Positions 1 to 6,983 are shown, counted from the stretch's first letter. The stretch: 8,278 nucleotides of DNA from Pseudomonadaceae bacterium UBA5811 (GCA_002417905.1 DIDB01000181.1:1-8278), one strand, 5' to 3'. The notes: generated from the sequence alone by a model not told the origin. Program-made: numbers and translations.

Positions 1-44
1 AGCAGGAACAGACCGACACCGACTTCCAGTGGGCGGTTTTGCAT
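1..44 (-). CDS. mlaD: Mla transporter MCE-domain subunit MlaD, N-terminal fragment (cut by window edge)
   Basis: Only the first 14 codons and two bases are inside the window, reading [14 protein letters not shown]. MlaD proteins begin this way, with a short polar stretch followed by a single membrane anchor. MlaD is the MCE-domain subunit that forms a hexameric ring on the periplasmic side of the MlaFE transporter and handles phospholipids passed to or from MlaC. The ATG at 44-42 shares one base with the mlaE stop codon (TAATG), which suggests translational coupling in the order mlaF-mlaE-mlaD. The identification rests on the start of the protein and on position; the MCE domain itself is not visible. 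mlaC and mlaB would be expected further left. Confidence 0.85.
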   Translation of the reverse strand, partial: MQNRPLEVGVGLFL

Positions 45-841
45 TACGAATCTCCAAACATCAGGGCGGTCAGAATGAAGTCGAGACCCAGAACGGCCAG
101 CGACGCATGAACGACGGTACGGGTAGTGGCACGGCTGATCCCCTCGGATGTCGGCTCACAGTCATAACCCTGGAATACGGCAATCCAGGTCACCACCACA
201 GCAAACACCAGCGTCTTGATGATCCCGTTCAGCACATCTTTGTGAAAGGTCACGGCCTCCTGCATGTTGCCCCAGTAGGCGCCGTCGTACACGCCCAGCC
301 AGTCCACGGCAACCATGGCACCCCCCCAGATGCCAACCACACTGAAAATGGCTGACAGCAGCGGCAGGGAAATAAAGCCCGCCCACAGACGCGGTGCAAT
401 GATGTATTTCAGCGGATCGACCCCGATCATTTCCAGACTGGAAAGCTGCTCGGTGGATTTCATGTTACCGATTTCAGCGGTCAGCGCCGAACCGGCCCGC
501 CCGGCAAACAGCAGGGCCGCCACCACGGGGCCCAGTTCCCGCAACAGGCTCAGGGCCACCATCTGGCCAACGGCCGACTCAGAACCATAGTCCACCAGGA
601 TGTTGTAACCCTGCAGGGCCAGCACCATGCCAATAAAGGTTCCGGAAACCACAATAATGGCCAGTGACAGGACACCGACTGAAAACAGCTGCCGGCCCAG
701 CAGGTGTATTCCACCCCCTGCCGTCCGGGGCCCCAGCAACGCATGGAAAAAGAACAGCGCCGAACGGCCCAGTGCCGTTACCGTATCAATACCGGCCCGC
801 CCCAGCAGCCGTACCCGCTCGATCCAGCTTGTCCTGCGCAT
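44..841 (-). CDS. mlaE: Phospholipid ABC transporter permease MlaE
   Basis: Integral inner-membrane permease of the Mla system, which transports phospholipids between inner and outer membrane and keeps the outer leaflet rich in LPS. The protein has 265 residues, close to the roughly 260 usual for MlaE. An amphipathic N-terminal stretch (about 1-35) is followed by about five hydrophobic segments near residues 50-76, 92-115, 148-175, 202-222 and 242-262. The family hallmark lies in the middle: [20 protein letters not shown] and then [13 protein letters not shown], the cytoplasmic coupling region that contacts MlaF. The start codon at 841-839 shares one base with the mlaF stop codon (TGATG), and the stop codon shares one base with the mlaD start. 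This arrangement fits a single polycistronic mRNA. No irregularity is seen. Confidence 0.97.
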   Translation of the reverse strand: MRRTSWIERVRLLGRAGIDTVTALGRSALFFFHALLGPRTAGGGIHLLGRQLFSVGVLSLAIIVVSGTFIGMVLALQGYNILVDYGSESAVGQMVALSLLRELGPVVAALLFAGRAGSALTAEIGNMKSTEQLSSLEMIGVDPLKYIIAPRLWAGFISLPLLSAIFSVVGIWGGAMVAVDWLGVYDGAYWGNMQEAVTFHKDVLNGIIKTLVFAVVVTWIAVFQGYDCEPTSEGISRATTRTVVHASLAVLGLDFILTALMFGDS

Positions 842-1650
842 CAGGCCTCTCCCAACAGGTCACGCCGCAGATCCGGCGCTGCGAAATGGAAGGGCACCGG
901 CCCGTCAGCCAGCCCCTTCATGAACTGGCAGATCCTCGGATCATCCGACGCCATCAGCTCGGCCGGAGTTCCCTGGCCCAGCACCCGGGCATCTCCGACC
1001 ACATAGATGTAGTCCGCAATGCTGGCCGTCTCGGCAATATCATGGGAAACCACGATGCTGGTGATGCCCAGGGCATCATTCAGCTGCCGGATCAGGCGGA
1101 CCAGCACCCCCATGGCAATGGGATCCTGCCCGGTAAAAGGCTCGTCATACAGCAGGATCTGCGGATCAAGGGCAATGGCCCGGGCCAGTGCCACCCGGCG
1201 CTTCATGCCACCGGACAGCTCGTCCGGCATCAGGTCGATGGCCCCTCGCAATCCAACCGCCTGCAGCTTCAGCAGCACGATATCCCGGATCATTTCCTCC
1301 GGCAGCCGGGTATGCACCCGTAGCGGAAAAGCCACGTTCTCGAAAACATCCAGATCGGTAAACAGGGCGCCACTCTGGAACAGCACACCCATCTGCCGGC
1401 GCAGATCAAAAAGCTCGGCCCGCGACAGCTCTGGCAGGTTATGGCCAGCCACCCGGACTTCACCTTGGTCCGGAACCAGCTGGGCCGATATCAGGCGCAA
1501 CAGTGTCGTTTTGCCACAGCCAGATGGCCCCATGATGGCGGTAATCTTGCCTTTGGGGATAGAGATATTGATATCTCTGAAAATAGCCCGCTCGCCGCGC
1601 TTGAAGGTGAGATTCTTCAGCCCGACAGCAGAGGTGCTGGCATCACCCAT
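841..1650 (-). CDS. mlaF: Phospholipid ABC transporter ATP-binding protein MlaF
   Basis: Cytoplasmic ATPase that powers the MlaFEDB phospholipid transporter. The 269-residue protein has every ABC motif: Walker A GPSGCGKT at 41-48, Q-loop Gln92, signature LSGGM at 145-149, Walker B YDEP with catalytic Glu170, and the switch His203. These positions equal those of E. coli MlaF as I recall them. The C-terminal ADGPVPFHF segment is typical of MlaF and distinguishes it from other ABC ATPases; in E. coli the C-terminus embraces the neighbouring subunit and MlaB. I chose ATG at 1650-1648, five bases after a GAGGAG ribosome-binding site. An in-frame TTG at 1653 is only two bases from that site and is less likely. 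First gene of the minus-strand operon. Confidence 0.97.
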   Translation of the reverse strand: MGDASTSAVGLKNLTFKRGERAIFRDINISIPKGKITAIMGPSGCGKTTLLRLISAQLVPDQGEVRVAGHNLPELSRAELFDLRRQMGVLFQSGALFTDLDVFENVAFPLRVHTRLPEEMIRDIVLLKLQAVGLRGAIDLMPDELSGGMKRRVALARAIALDPQILLYDEPFTGQDPIAMGVLVRLIRQLNDALGITSIVVSHDIAETASIADYIYVVGDARVLGQGTPAELMASDDPRICQFMKGLADGPVPFHFAAPDLRRDLLGEA

Positions 1651-1655
1651 CAAAT

Positions 1656-1661
1656 CTCCTC
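1656..1661 (-). promoter_or_regulatory. Ribosome-binding site of mlaF
   Basis: On the minus strand GAGGAG lies five bases before the ATG at 1650 and only two bases before an in-frame TTG at 1653. It therefore decides in favour of the ATG as the mlaF start. Confidence 0.75.
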
Positions 1662-1744
1662 GCCTGTTACAGGCCCGCTATCGCAGACAGGACACCACAT
1701 TTCGGGATGCCTCCATGCCTGCAGGACCGCTGTTTGAGTTTTTG

Positions 1745-1772
1745 ACTATATCACCGTAAGCCTGCTATCCAA
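1745..1772 (-). promoter_or_regulatory. Candidate sigma-70 promoter of the mlaFED operon
   Basis: Reading the minus strand, TTGGAT (1772-1767), a 16-base spacer and TATAGT (1750-1745) form a plausible promoter. TATAGT matches the -10 consensus at five of six positions and is preceded by TG plus one base, giving an extended -10 (TGATATAGT). The -35 matches only at TTG, which an extended -10 can compensate. The start point would be near 1738, leaving a leader of nearly 90 bases before mlaF. This is a by-eye prediction. Confidence 0.45.
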
Positions 1773-1878
1773 AAGCAACAAAACCAACACGTAAGTCGAA
1801 CAGACAGCATTGCTCCAGTGACACAAATTGTCCGGCCATGACGGCCTGCCAGGATCACCGGCCTGACACAGGAAAATC

Positions 1879-1894
1879 TGGCCGGGCTCTTGCA
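1879..1894 (+). promoter_or_regulatory. Candidate sigma-54 (-24/-12) element upstream of kdsD
   Basis: TGGCCGGGCTCTTGCA matches the sigma-54 consensus TGGCACG-N4-TTGCW at all but two specified positions. The invariant GG (1880-1881) and GC (1892-1893) are exactly ten bases apart. It faces kdsD and would start transcription near 1905, about 58 bases before the kdsD ATG. Sigma-54 promoters also need an activator site upstream, and I cannot identify one. The sequence match is clear; its function is an inference. Confidence 0.4.
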
Positions 1895-1899
1895 TTACT

Positions 1900-1919
1900 T
1901 TACCCGGATCACCGGGTAA
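1900..1919. repeat. Perfect palindrome upstream of kdsD (possible operator or 5' UTR hairpin)
   Basis: Arms TTACCCGG (1900-1907) and CCGGGTAA (1912-1919) are exact reverse complements around the four-base centre ATCA. The element lies between the sigma-54-like site and a TATAGA at 1928-1933 that could act as a weak -10, so it covers the region a regulator would use for either promoter. No T-run follows on either strand, so a terminator is unlikely. Confidence 0.5.
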
Positions 1920-1927
1920 TCTGCCAA

Positions 1928-1933
1928 TATAGA
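1928..1933 (+). promoter_or_regulatory. Weak candidate -10 element for kdsD
   Basis: TATAGA lies 29 bases before the kdsD ATG and would give a short leader. There is no recognisable -35 hexamer at 16-18 bases upstream, since that place is occupied by the palindrome at 1900-1919. Any activity would probably need an activator, or the element is not a promoter. Confidence 0.25.
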
Positions 1934-1962
1934 CACCCCATACAGCAGCCGTGCCATCCTGC

Positions 1963-2937
1963 ATGACCCAGAGCAGCCAACTGATCCAGTCAGCCAGACG
2001 CACCATTCGCCTGGAAGCCAAAGCGGTCGGACAATTGAGCGCCCGTATTGATGGAGCCTTTGTCAGGGCCTGCGAACTGATCCTGACCAGCCGGGGGCGG
2101 GTTGTGGTAGCAGGTATCGGAAAATCCGGCCACATTGGCCGCAAGATTGCGGCAACCCTGGCCAGCACGGGCACGGCTGCCTTTTTTGTCCACCCGGCAG
2201 AAGCCTGCCATGGTGACATGGGCATGATGACCCGTGACGACCTGGTACTGGCCCTCTCCCATTCCGGAACCACCAGCGAGATTCTGACCCTGCTGCCACT
2301 GATCAAGCGGCTGGGCCTGCCCCTGATCAGCATGACCGGCAACCCCGGCTCTCCGCTGGCACTGGCCGCCACGGTAAATCTGGACGCCAGCATCAGTCAG
2401 GAGGCCTGCCCGCTGAATCTGGCTCCAACCGCCTCCACTACGGTCGCGCTGGTGCTGGGGGATGCTCTGGCCATCGCCCTGCTGGAAGCCCGGGGATTCA
2501 CCGCTGAAGACTTTGCATTCTCCCATCCTGGCGGTGCCCTGGGCCGGCGCCTGCTGCTGAAAGTAGAAAACATCATGCATACCGGGGCCCAGTTACCGGT
2601 TGTCCAGCGCCAGACCACCCTCAGGGAAGCGCTGCTGGTCATGTCCCGGCAAGGACTGGGCATGGCCATTGTGCTGGAAGCAGATGGCCGATTGGCCGGC
2701 ATTTTTACTGACGGCGATCTGCGCCGGGCCCTGGATCGCGGGCTTGATGTCCAGAGTACTCCCATGGAAACCATCATGACGGTTCACGGCAAGACGGTTG
2801 GCCCGGAAAATCTGGCGGCTGAAGCCCTGAAAATCATGGAAGACCACAAAATCAGCGCCCTGGTGGTCACTGATGCCGGAGACCATCCCATTGGCGCCCT
2901 GAACATGCACGATCTGCTGCGGGCTGGAGTCATGTAA
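1963..2937 (+). CDS. kdsD: D-arabinose 5-phosphate isomerase KdsD
   Basis: Converts D-ribulose 5-phosphate to D-arabinose 5-phosphate, the first step toward Kdo, the sugar that links lipid A to the LPS core. The protein has 324 residues, the usual length. A SIS domain covers about 38-175 with GIGKSGHIG at 51-59, and two CBS domains cover about 205-324. The expected active-site residues are present as Lys54, Glu106, Glu147 and His188, each five positions before the E. coli numbering I recall (59, 111, 152, 193). I prefer ATG 1963, giving MTQSSQLIQSARRTIRLE, which resembles the Pseudomonas N-terminus; a GTG at 1951 is also in frame. Neither has a clear Shine-Dalgarno sequence. The stop overlaps the kdsC start by one base (TAATG). 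Confidence 0.97.
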   Translation: MTQSSQLIQSARRTIRLEAKAVGQLSARIDGAFVRACELILTSRGRVVVAGIGKSGHIGRKIAATLASTGTAAFFVHPAEACHGDMGMMTRDDLVLALSHSGTTSEILTLLPLIKRLGLPLISMTGNPGSPLALAATVNLDASISQEACPLNLAPTASTTVALVLGDALAIALLEARGFTAEDFAFSHPGGALGRRLLLKVENIMHTGAQLPVVQRQTTLREALLVMSRQGLGMAIVLEADGRLAGIFTDGDLRRALDRGLDVQSTPMETIMTVHGKTVGPENLAAEALKIMEDHKISALVVTDAGDHPIGALNMHDLLRAGVM

Positions 2938-3458
2938 TGGAACAACTGCTCACCCGTGCCCGGGATATCCGGCTGGCCGTATTTGACGTGGATGGCGTCC
3001 TGACCGATGGCCGCCTGTACTTTTTGCCGGACGGCAGCGAAGCCAAGGCATTCAGTACCCTGGATGGCCAGGGAATAAAAATGCTGGTCCAGGCCGGAAT
3101 CCGCACAGCCATCATCACGGGCCGGGAATCCATCGTAGTCGCCAGACGGGCTGCCGCCCTTGGTATCCATCATCTCTACCAGGGCCGGGAAGACAAGCTG
3201 GCCGCCCTGAACGAACTGCTGGCCGGCCAGGCAATCAGCCTGGCGCAGACCGCCTATCTGGGCGATGACCTGCCCGACCTGCCAGCCATCCGCCGGGTTG
3301 GCCTGGGCATGGCCGTGGCCAATGCCGATGGTTTTGTCCGCCAGCAGGCCCATGGCGTGACCCGGACCCGGGGTGGAGAAGGGGCTGCCCGGGAGTTCTG
3401 TGAACTGATCCTGCAGGCCAAGGGACTGCTGGAGCAGGCCCGGGCTGCCTACTGGTGA
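2937..3458 (+). CDS. kdsC: 3-deoxy-D-manno-octulosonate 8-phosphate phosphatase KdsC
   Basis: HAD-family phosphatase that removes the phosphate from Kdo 8-phosphate to give free Kdo, a late step of Kdo synthesis in the cytoplasm. The protein has 173 residues, the normal size for the capless KdsC type that works as a tetramer. Visible motifs are DVDGVLTDG at 17-25 (nucleophile Asp17 and acid/base Asp19), TGR at 61-63, Lys87, and GDD at 109-111 for magnesium binding. The C-terminal tail GGEGAAREF (146-154) is conserved and in KdsC reaches into the neighbouring active site. The start codon overlaps the kdsD stop by one base, and lptC begins ten bases after the kdsC stop. Confidence 0.97.
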   Translation: MEQLLTRARDIRLAVFDVDGVLTDGRLYFLPDGSEAKAFSTLDGQGIKMLVQAGIRTAIITGRESIVVARRAAALGIHHLYQGREDKLAALNELLAGQAISLAQTAYLGDDLPDLPAIRRVGLGMAVANADGFVRQQAHGVTRTRGGEGAAREFCELILQAKGLLEQARAAYW

Positions 3459-3468
3459 GTCATTGCCC

Positions 3469-4061
3469 ATGTCACGCGCCACTTCAAGAACGTCACTGCT
3501 CCTGACCATTCTGCTGGTAACCGGCAGCCTGGCCGCCATCGGTTACTGGAGCAGCAGCCCGGAAAAGATCCTGCCCGATACACCCGGGGCACCCTACCCG
3601 GCCCATCCGGACATCGATTTTTATGTTCTGGACTCACACACGCTCAAGTACCTGCCTGATGGCCAGCTGCATTACGAACTGGTGGCCGAGCGGGTCGAGC
3701 ACCTGAAATCCTCGGATACCAGCCTGCTGGACCAGCCGGACCTGTACGTTTACCGCAATGCCCTTGGCAGGAAAACCCCTGGCATGCCCGCAGCGAACAG
3801 GGCGAGGTTCTGTCCGGAGGCTCCGAAGTGGAGCTGATTGACCGGGTAAGGGTCGAACGTAGCGACGCTTCCGGCCAGCCACTGATCCTGACGACTACCC
3901 GTCTGACCGTAAGGCCGGATGAAAACTATGCCCAGACCAGCCAGCCAGTCCGGATCGAAGCCAAAAGTGGCGTGACCACCGGCACTGGCATGAAGGCCTA
4001 TATGGATAAAAACCAGACGCACCTATTGTCCAACGTGAGAGGCTACCATGAGGTTCGCTAA
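3469..4061 (+). pseudogene. lptC: LPS export protein LptC, interrupted by a one-base frameshift
   Basis: LptC is a bitopic inner-membrane protein that receives LPS from LptB2FG and passes it to LptA. The first part reads from ATG 3469 (MSRATSRTSLLL), with one membrane helix near residues 10-26 and the start of the periplasmic beta-jellyroll (DIDFYVLDSHTLKYLPDGQL). This frame leaves the family pattern after about residue 104 and stops at 3837, giving 122 residues. The family sequence resumes in the frame one base back: PWHARSEQGEV, then VELIDRVRVERSD, to the stop at 4061. Adding one base near 3757-3779 would restore about 197 residues, the usual LptC length. The region contains runs of four A and four C (3772-3779), so a sequencing error is quite possible, but mutation or recoding cannot be excluded. 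An in-frame TTG at 3463 is a weaker start: GGTGAG at 3454-3459 is better placed for the ATG. Confidence 0.85.
3816..3830 (+). promoter_or_regulatory. Internal Shine-Dalgarno and GTG start within the second lptC frame
   Basis: GGAGG at 3816-3820 is followed after seven bases by a GTG (3828-3830) in the frame of the downstream lptC part. Translation from here would give a 77-residue C-terminal LptC fragment overlapping the end of the truncated first frame (stop at 3837). In an intact gene these bases encode SGGSEVE, so the match may be accidental. Confidence 0.3.
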
Positions 4062-4569
4062 TTTCCGCGCCATGCTTGGCCTGGGCCTGCTGCTGGCCAG
4101 CAGCAGCCTCCTGGCCCTCCCTGAAGACCGCAAACAGCCCATCCGGGTACAGGCTGACTCGGCCGAACTGGATGACAAACAGGGCGTGGCCGTTTACCGG
4201 GGCAATGTAATCATCACCCAGGGCACCATGAAAATTACCGGAGATACGGTCACCATTACCCAGGACGACAACGGTGATATCAAGGTTTTCACATCGGTGG
4301 GCAAACCGGCTTACTACGAACAGCTGCCCTCCCGGAACAAGTCCGTGGTCAAGGCCTATGGCCTGACCATCCAGTACTTTGCCGAAAACAACCGGATTGT
4401 CCTGATCGACAATGCCAAGGTGGAACAGGACGGCAATACCTTCCTGGGCGAGAAAATCGTTTATGACACCCAGCGCCAGATCGTAAACGCAGGGCGGGCC
4501 ACCGGAAGCAAGATCACCACCCCGCGCCCGCGTATCGACATGGTTCTCCAGCCGAAAAACAAGGACTGA
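4048..4569 (+). CDS. lptA: LPS transport periplasmic bridge protein LptA
   Basis: Periplasmic protein that polymerises into the bridge carrying LPS from LptC to the outer-membrane LptD-LptE translocon. The protein has 173 residues, a little shorter than E. coli LptA (185). Residues 1-23 look like a Sec signal peptide: basic residues, a hydrophobic core ([13 protein letters not shown]) and a small residue at Ala23. The OstA-type beta-jellyroll follows at about 30-150, with [17 protein letters not shown] and [17 protein letters not shown] as recognisable strands. The start codon lies 14 bases inside the end of lptC in another frame, with AGAGG (4038-4042) five bases upstream. Met9 (4072) is an alternative start but would remove the basic N-region. 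lptB begins two bases after its stop. Confidence 0.96.
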   Translation: MRFANFRAMLGLGLLLASSSLLALPEDRKQPIRVQADSAELDDKQGVAVYRGNVIITQGTMKITGDTVTITQDDNGDIKVFTSVGKPAYYEQLPSRNKSVVKAYGLTIQYFAENNRIVLIDNAKVEQDGNTFLGEKIVYDTQRQIVNAGRATGSKITTPRPRIDMVLQPKNKD

Positions 4570-4571
4570 GC

Positions 4572-5297
4572 ATGGCCATCCTCAAAGCCCAGCATCTTGC
4601 CAAGAGCTACAAATCCCGCCAGGTCGTGCGTGACGTCAGCCTGTCCATCGAAAGCAGCCAGGTAGTGGGCCTGCTGGGTCCCAACGGCGCCGGCAAAACC
4701 ACCTGTTTTTACATGATTGTGGGCCTGGTCAGGCCAGACCATGGCCGGATCCTGATTGACGACCGGGATGTCACCAGCCTGCCGATGCACGGCCGGGCCC
4801 GGGCCGGTATCGGTTACCTGCCCCAGGAAGCCTCGATCTTCCGCAAGCTCTCGGTGACCGACAACATCATGGCTATCCTGGAAACCCGCAAAGATCTGGA
4901 CCGCAAGGGCCGCGAGGAAGCCCTTGAAAACCTGCTCCAGGAATTCCATATCACCCACATACGCAACAGCCTGGGGATGAGCCTGTCGGGCGGCGAGCGG
5001 CGCCGGGTGGAAATCGCCCGGGCCTTGGCCACCGAGCCCAAATTTGTACTGCTGGATGAGCCTTTCGCCGGAGTTGACCCCATTTCGGTGGGTGATATCA
5101 AACAGATTGTCTATCACCTGAAAAACCGGGGAATTGGCGTACTGATCACCGACCACAATGTGCGGGAAACACTGGATATCTGCGAAACCGCCTATATCGT
5201 CAACAGTGGCCAGCTGATTGCCGAAGGCGACGCGGCTACCGTACTGGCTGACAAGCAGGTCCAGGAAGTGTATCTGGGGCACGAATTCCGCCTGTAA
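4572..5297 (+). CDS. lptB: LPS export ABC transporter ATP-binding protein LptB
   Basis: ATPase of the LptB2FGC complex that extracts LPS from the inner membrane and pushes it along the Lpt bridge. The 241 residues carry all ABC motifs at the E. coli LptB positions: Walker [10 protein letters not shown] at 36-44, Q-loop Gln85, Phe90 in the groove that couples to LptF and LptG, signature LSGGE at 138-142, Walker B VLLDEP with catalytic Glu163, and His195 in TDHNVRE. The C-terminal YLGHEFRL is typical of LptB. AAGGA at 4561-4565, six bases before the ATG, is the ribosome-binding site. It is the last gene of the kdsD-lptB run; the partner permeases lptF and lptG are not in the window, which is normal since they are usually elsewhere. 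Confidence 0.98.
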   Translation: MAILKAQHLAKSYKSRQVVRDVSLSIESSQVVGLLGPNGAGKTTCFYMIVGLVRPDHGRILIDDRDVTSLPMHGRARAGIGYLPQEASIFRKLSVTDNIMAILETRKDLDRKGREEALENLLQEFHITHIRNSLGMSLSGGERRRVEIARALATEPKFVLLDEPFAGVDPISVGDIKQIVYHLKNRGIGVLITDHNVRETLDICETAYIVNSGQLIAEGDAATVLADKQVQEVYLGHEFRL

Positions 5298-5338
5298 ACC
5301 ACAGGGCAGACAGGCTGGAGGCTGCAGCCATAAAAAAC

Positions 5339-5364
5339 CAGGCACATGCCTGTCCTTCAGGCAT
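5339..5364. repeat. Interlocking CAGGCA inverted repeats upstream of rpoN
   Basis: CAGGCA (5339-5344), TGCCTG (5347-5352) and CAGGCA (5358-5363) form two overlapping dyads. The first has six-base arms around CA. The second, ATGCCTG and CAGGCAT, has seven-base arms around TCCTT. They cover the -35 region of the TATAAT at 5364, which suggests an operator. Read on the minus strand, the first dyad is followed by G and six T, so a terminator of antisense transcripts is an alternative. Confidence 0.45.
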
Positions 5365-5374
5365 ATAATTTGCT
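5359..5374 (+). promoter_or_regulatory. rpoN promoter region: TATAAT overlapping a sigma-54-like element
   Basis: A perfect TATAAT (5364-5369) lies 66 bases before the rpoN ATG; with a 17-base spacer the -35 would be GGCACA (5341-5346), matching consensus at three positions. The same bases also fit a sigma-54 site: AGGCATATAATTTGCT has GG at 5360-5361 and GC at 5372-5373 exactly ten bases apart, with GGCA and TTGCT matching consensus. The two factors could compete here, so RpoN may act on its own gene. Both assignments are by eye. Confidence 0.45.
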
Positions 5375-5435
5375 ATCAGCGATCTGGCCCACAGGTCCGT
5401 ATCGCCCCCAGTAACCAGCCAGATACGCTTTCGCC

Positions 5436-6947
5436 ATGAAACCAACGCTAGTCCTCAAGATGGGCCAGCAGCTGACGATGACGCCCCAGCTGCAACAGGC
5501 GATCCGACTGCTCCAGCTTTCCACTCTGGACCTCCAGCAGGAAGTCCAGGAAGCGCTGGAGGCCAACCCGATGCTTGAGCGCCAGGAAGACGGCGACGAC
5601 TACGAGGGCAACGGCGACGGGCTCAGTGACTCCGGCCCGGAGATTGACGCCAGCAGCCTGGAACCCTCCCGCCAGGAGCCGGATAGCAACTACGAAGGCA
5701 CGGGCAGCGAGGAAGGTCTGGAAGAAGCTGACTGGGGCGAGCGCATCCCCAGCGAACTGCCCGTGGATACGGCCTGGGAGGACATTTACCAGACCAGCGC
5801 CAGCAGCCTGCCGGCCAGTGATGATGATGAGTGGGACTTTACTGCCAGGACCTCGGCTGCCGAGAGCTTGCAGGATCACCTGCTCTGGCAGCTGAACGTC
5901 ACCCCGATGAGTGATACCGACCGGCTGGTGGCCATGAGCCTGATCGACAGCATCAACGCCCAGGGGTATCTGGAAGACAGCCTGGAGGAGATCCTGGCCG
6001 GGCTGGATCCGGACCTAGGCATTGAACTGGACGAAGTAGCCGTGGTCCTGCACCGGATCCAGCAGTTTGAACCCGCCGGCATCGGCGCCCGCAACCTTCA
6101 GGAATGCCTGCAGCTCCAGCTGGGCCAGCTGCCTGCAGCCACGCCCTGGCTGGCCGAAGCCAGCCAGCTGGTACGCCAGCATCTGGAAGCCCTCGGCAGC
6201 CGGGACTACAACCTGCTGATGCGCCGCATGAAGCTCCGGGAAGAGGAGCTGCGCGAAGTGGTAGCCCTGATCCAGACCCTGAATCCCCGGCCCGGCTCGC
6301 AGATTGAAACAGAAGAAGCGGAATATGTGGTTCCGGATGTAATGGTCCGCAAGCACAATGGCCGCTGGCTGGTCGAGCTCAACCAGGAGGCCATGCCGCG
6401 CCTGCGGGTCAACGCCCACTATGCCAACCTGGTCCGGCGGGCGGATGCCAGCGCTGACAATACCTTCATGCGCAACCAGCTGCAGGAAGCCCGCTGGTTT
6501 ATCAAGAGCCTGCAAAGCCGCAACGAAACCCTGATGAAAGTCGCTACCCAGATTGTCGAGCACCAGCGCGGCTTTCTGGAACATGGCGACGAAGCCATGA
6601 AGCCTCTGGTGCTGCACGATATTGCCGAGGCTGTTGGCATGCATGAGTCCACCATCTCCAGGGTGACCACCCAGAAATACATGCATACCCCCCGGGGCAT
6701 CTACGAGCTGAAATATTTCTTTTCCAGCCACGTCAGCACTGCGGAAGGGGGTGAATGTTCGTCTACCGCCATCCGGGCCATCATCAAAAAACTGGTGGCG
6801 GCGGAAAATCCAAAAAAGCCGTTGAGTGACAGCAAAATCGCTGGTTTACTGGAAGAACAGGGTATTCAGGTGGCCCGCCGAACCGTGGCCAAATACCGCG
6901 AATCCATGGGGATCGCGCCGTCGAGCGAACGCAAGCGGCTGGTCTGA
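5436..6947 (+). CDS. rpoN: RNA polymerase sigma-54 factor RpoN
   Basis: Alternative sigma factor that directs RNA polymerase to -24/-12 promoters and needs an AAA+ activator to open DNA. In gammaproteobacteria it controls nitrogen assimilation and often motility and other surface functions. The protein has 503 residues, a normal length. Region I (about 1-50) is the Gln- and Leu-rich activator-response segment ([20 protein letters not shown]). Region II (about 51-140) is strongly acidic, as is usual. The core-binding domain follows. The helix-turn-helix is at about 391-412 ([19 protein letters not shown]), with [12 protein letters not shown] after it. The RpoN box [10 protein letters not shown], which reads the -24 element, is at 480-489. 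No clear Shine-Dalgarno precedes the ATG; the start is fixed by the conserved N-terminus. hpf, ptsN and rapZ follow on the same strand. Confidence 0.98.
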   Translation: MKPTLVLKMGQQLTMTPQLQQAIRLLQLSTLDLQQEVQEALEANPMLERQEDGDDYEGNGDGLSDSGPEIDASSLEPSRQEPDSNYEGTGSEEGLEEADWGERIPSELPVDTAWEDIYQTSASSLPASDDDEWDFTARTSAAESLQDHLLWQLNVTPMSDTDRLVAMSLIDSINAQGYLEDSLEEILAGLDPDLGIELDEVAVVLHRIQQFEPAGIGARNLQECLQLQLGQLPAATPWLAEASQLVRQHLEALGSRDYNLLMRRMKLREEELREVVALIQTLNPRPGSQIETEEAEYVVPDVMVRKHNGRWLVELNQEAMPRLRVNAHYANLVRRADASADNTFMRNQLQEARWFIKSLQSRNETLMKVATQIVEHQRGFLEHGDEAMKPLVLHDIAEAVGMHESTISRVTTQKYMHTPRGIYELKYFFSSHVSTAEGGECSSTAIRAIIKKLVAAENPKKPLSDSKIAGLLEEQGIQVARRTVAKYRESMGIAPSSERKRLV

Positions 6948-6956
6948 GAGTTTTCA

Positions 6957-6983
6957 GGCAGACAACCGCACGGGTCGTCTGCC
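6957..6983 (+). other. Stem-loop between rpoN and hpf
   Basis: GGCAGAC (6957-6963) pairs perfectly with GTCTGCC (6977-6983). After one A-C mismatch, ACC (6965-6967) pairs with GGT (6973-6975), leaving a five-base loop. No T-run follows, so it is not a standard terminator. It sits 15 bases before the hpf Shine-Dalgarno sequence and may protect mRNA ends, mark a processing point or influence hpf translation. Confidence 0.5.

Noticed and set aside
1651..1653. TTG start for mlaF
   Set aside because: Only two bases from the GAGGAG site; the ATG at 1650 has better spacing.
664..1759. Plus-strand open frames of about 220-246 codons across mlaE and mlaF
   Set aside because: They are shadows of mlaF and mlaE, which carry complete family motifs on the other strand.
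3766..3780. Classical -1 slippery heptamer in lptC
   Set aside because: The codons AGG AAA ACC CCT do not form an X-XXY-YYZ heptamer and the A4 and C4 runs are short for polymerase slippage; only a less usual Pro-tRNA slip on CCT remains possible.
4461..5345. Open frame of about 290 codons on the minus strand opposite lptB
   Set aside because: Antisense to a perfectly conserved LptB with all motifs; the translation shows no domain pattern.
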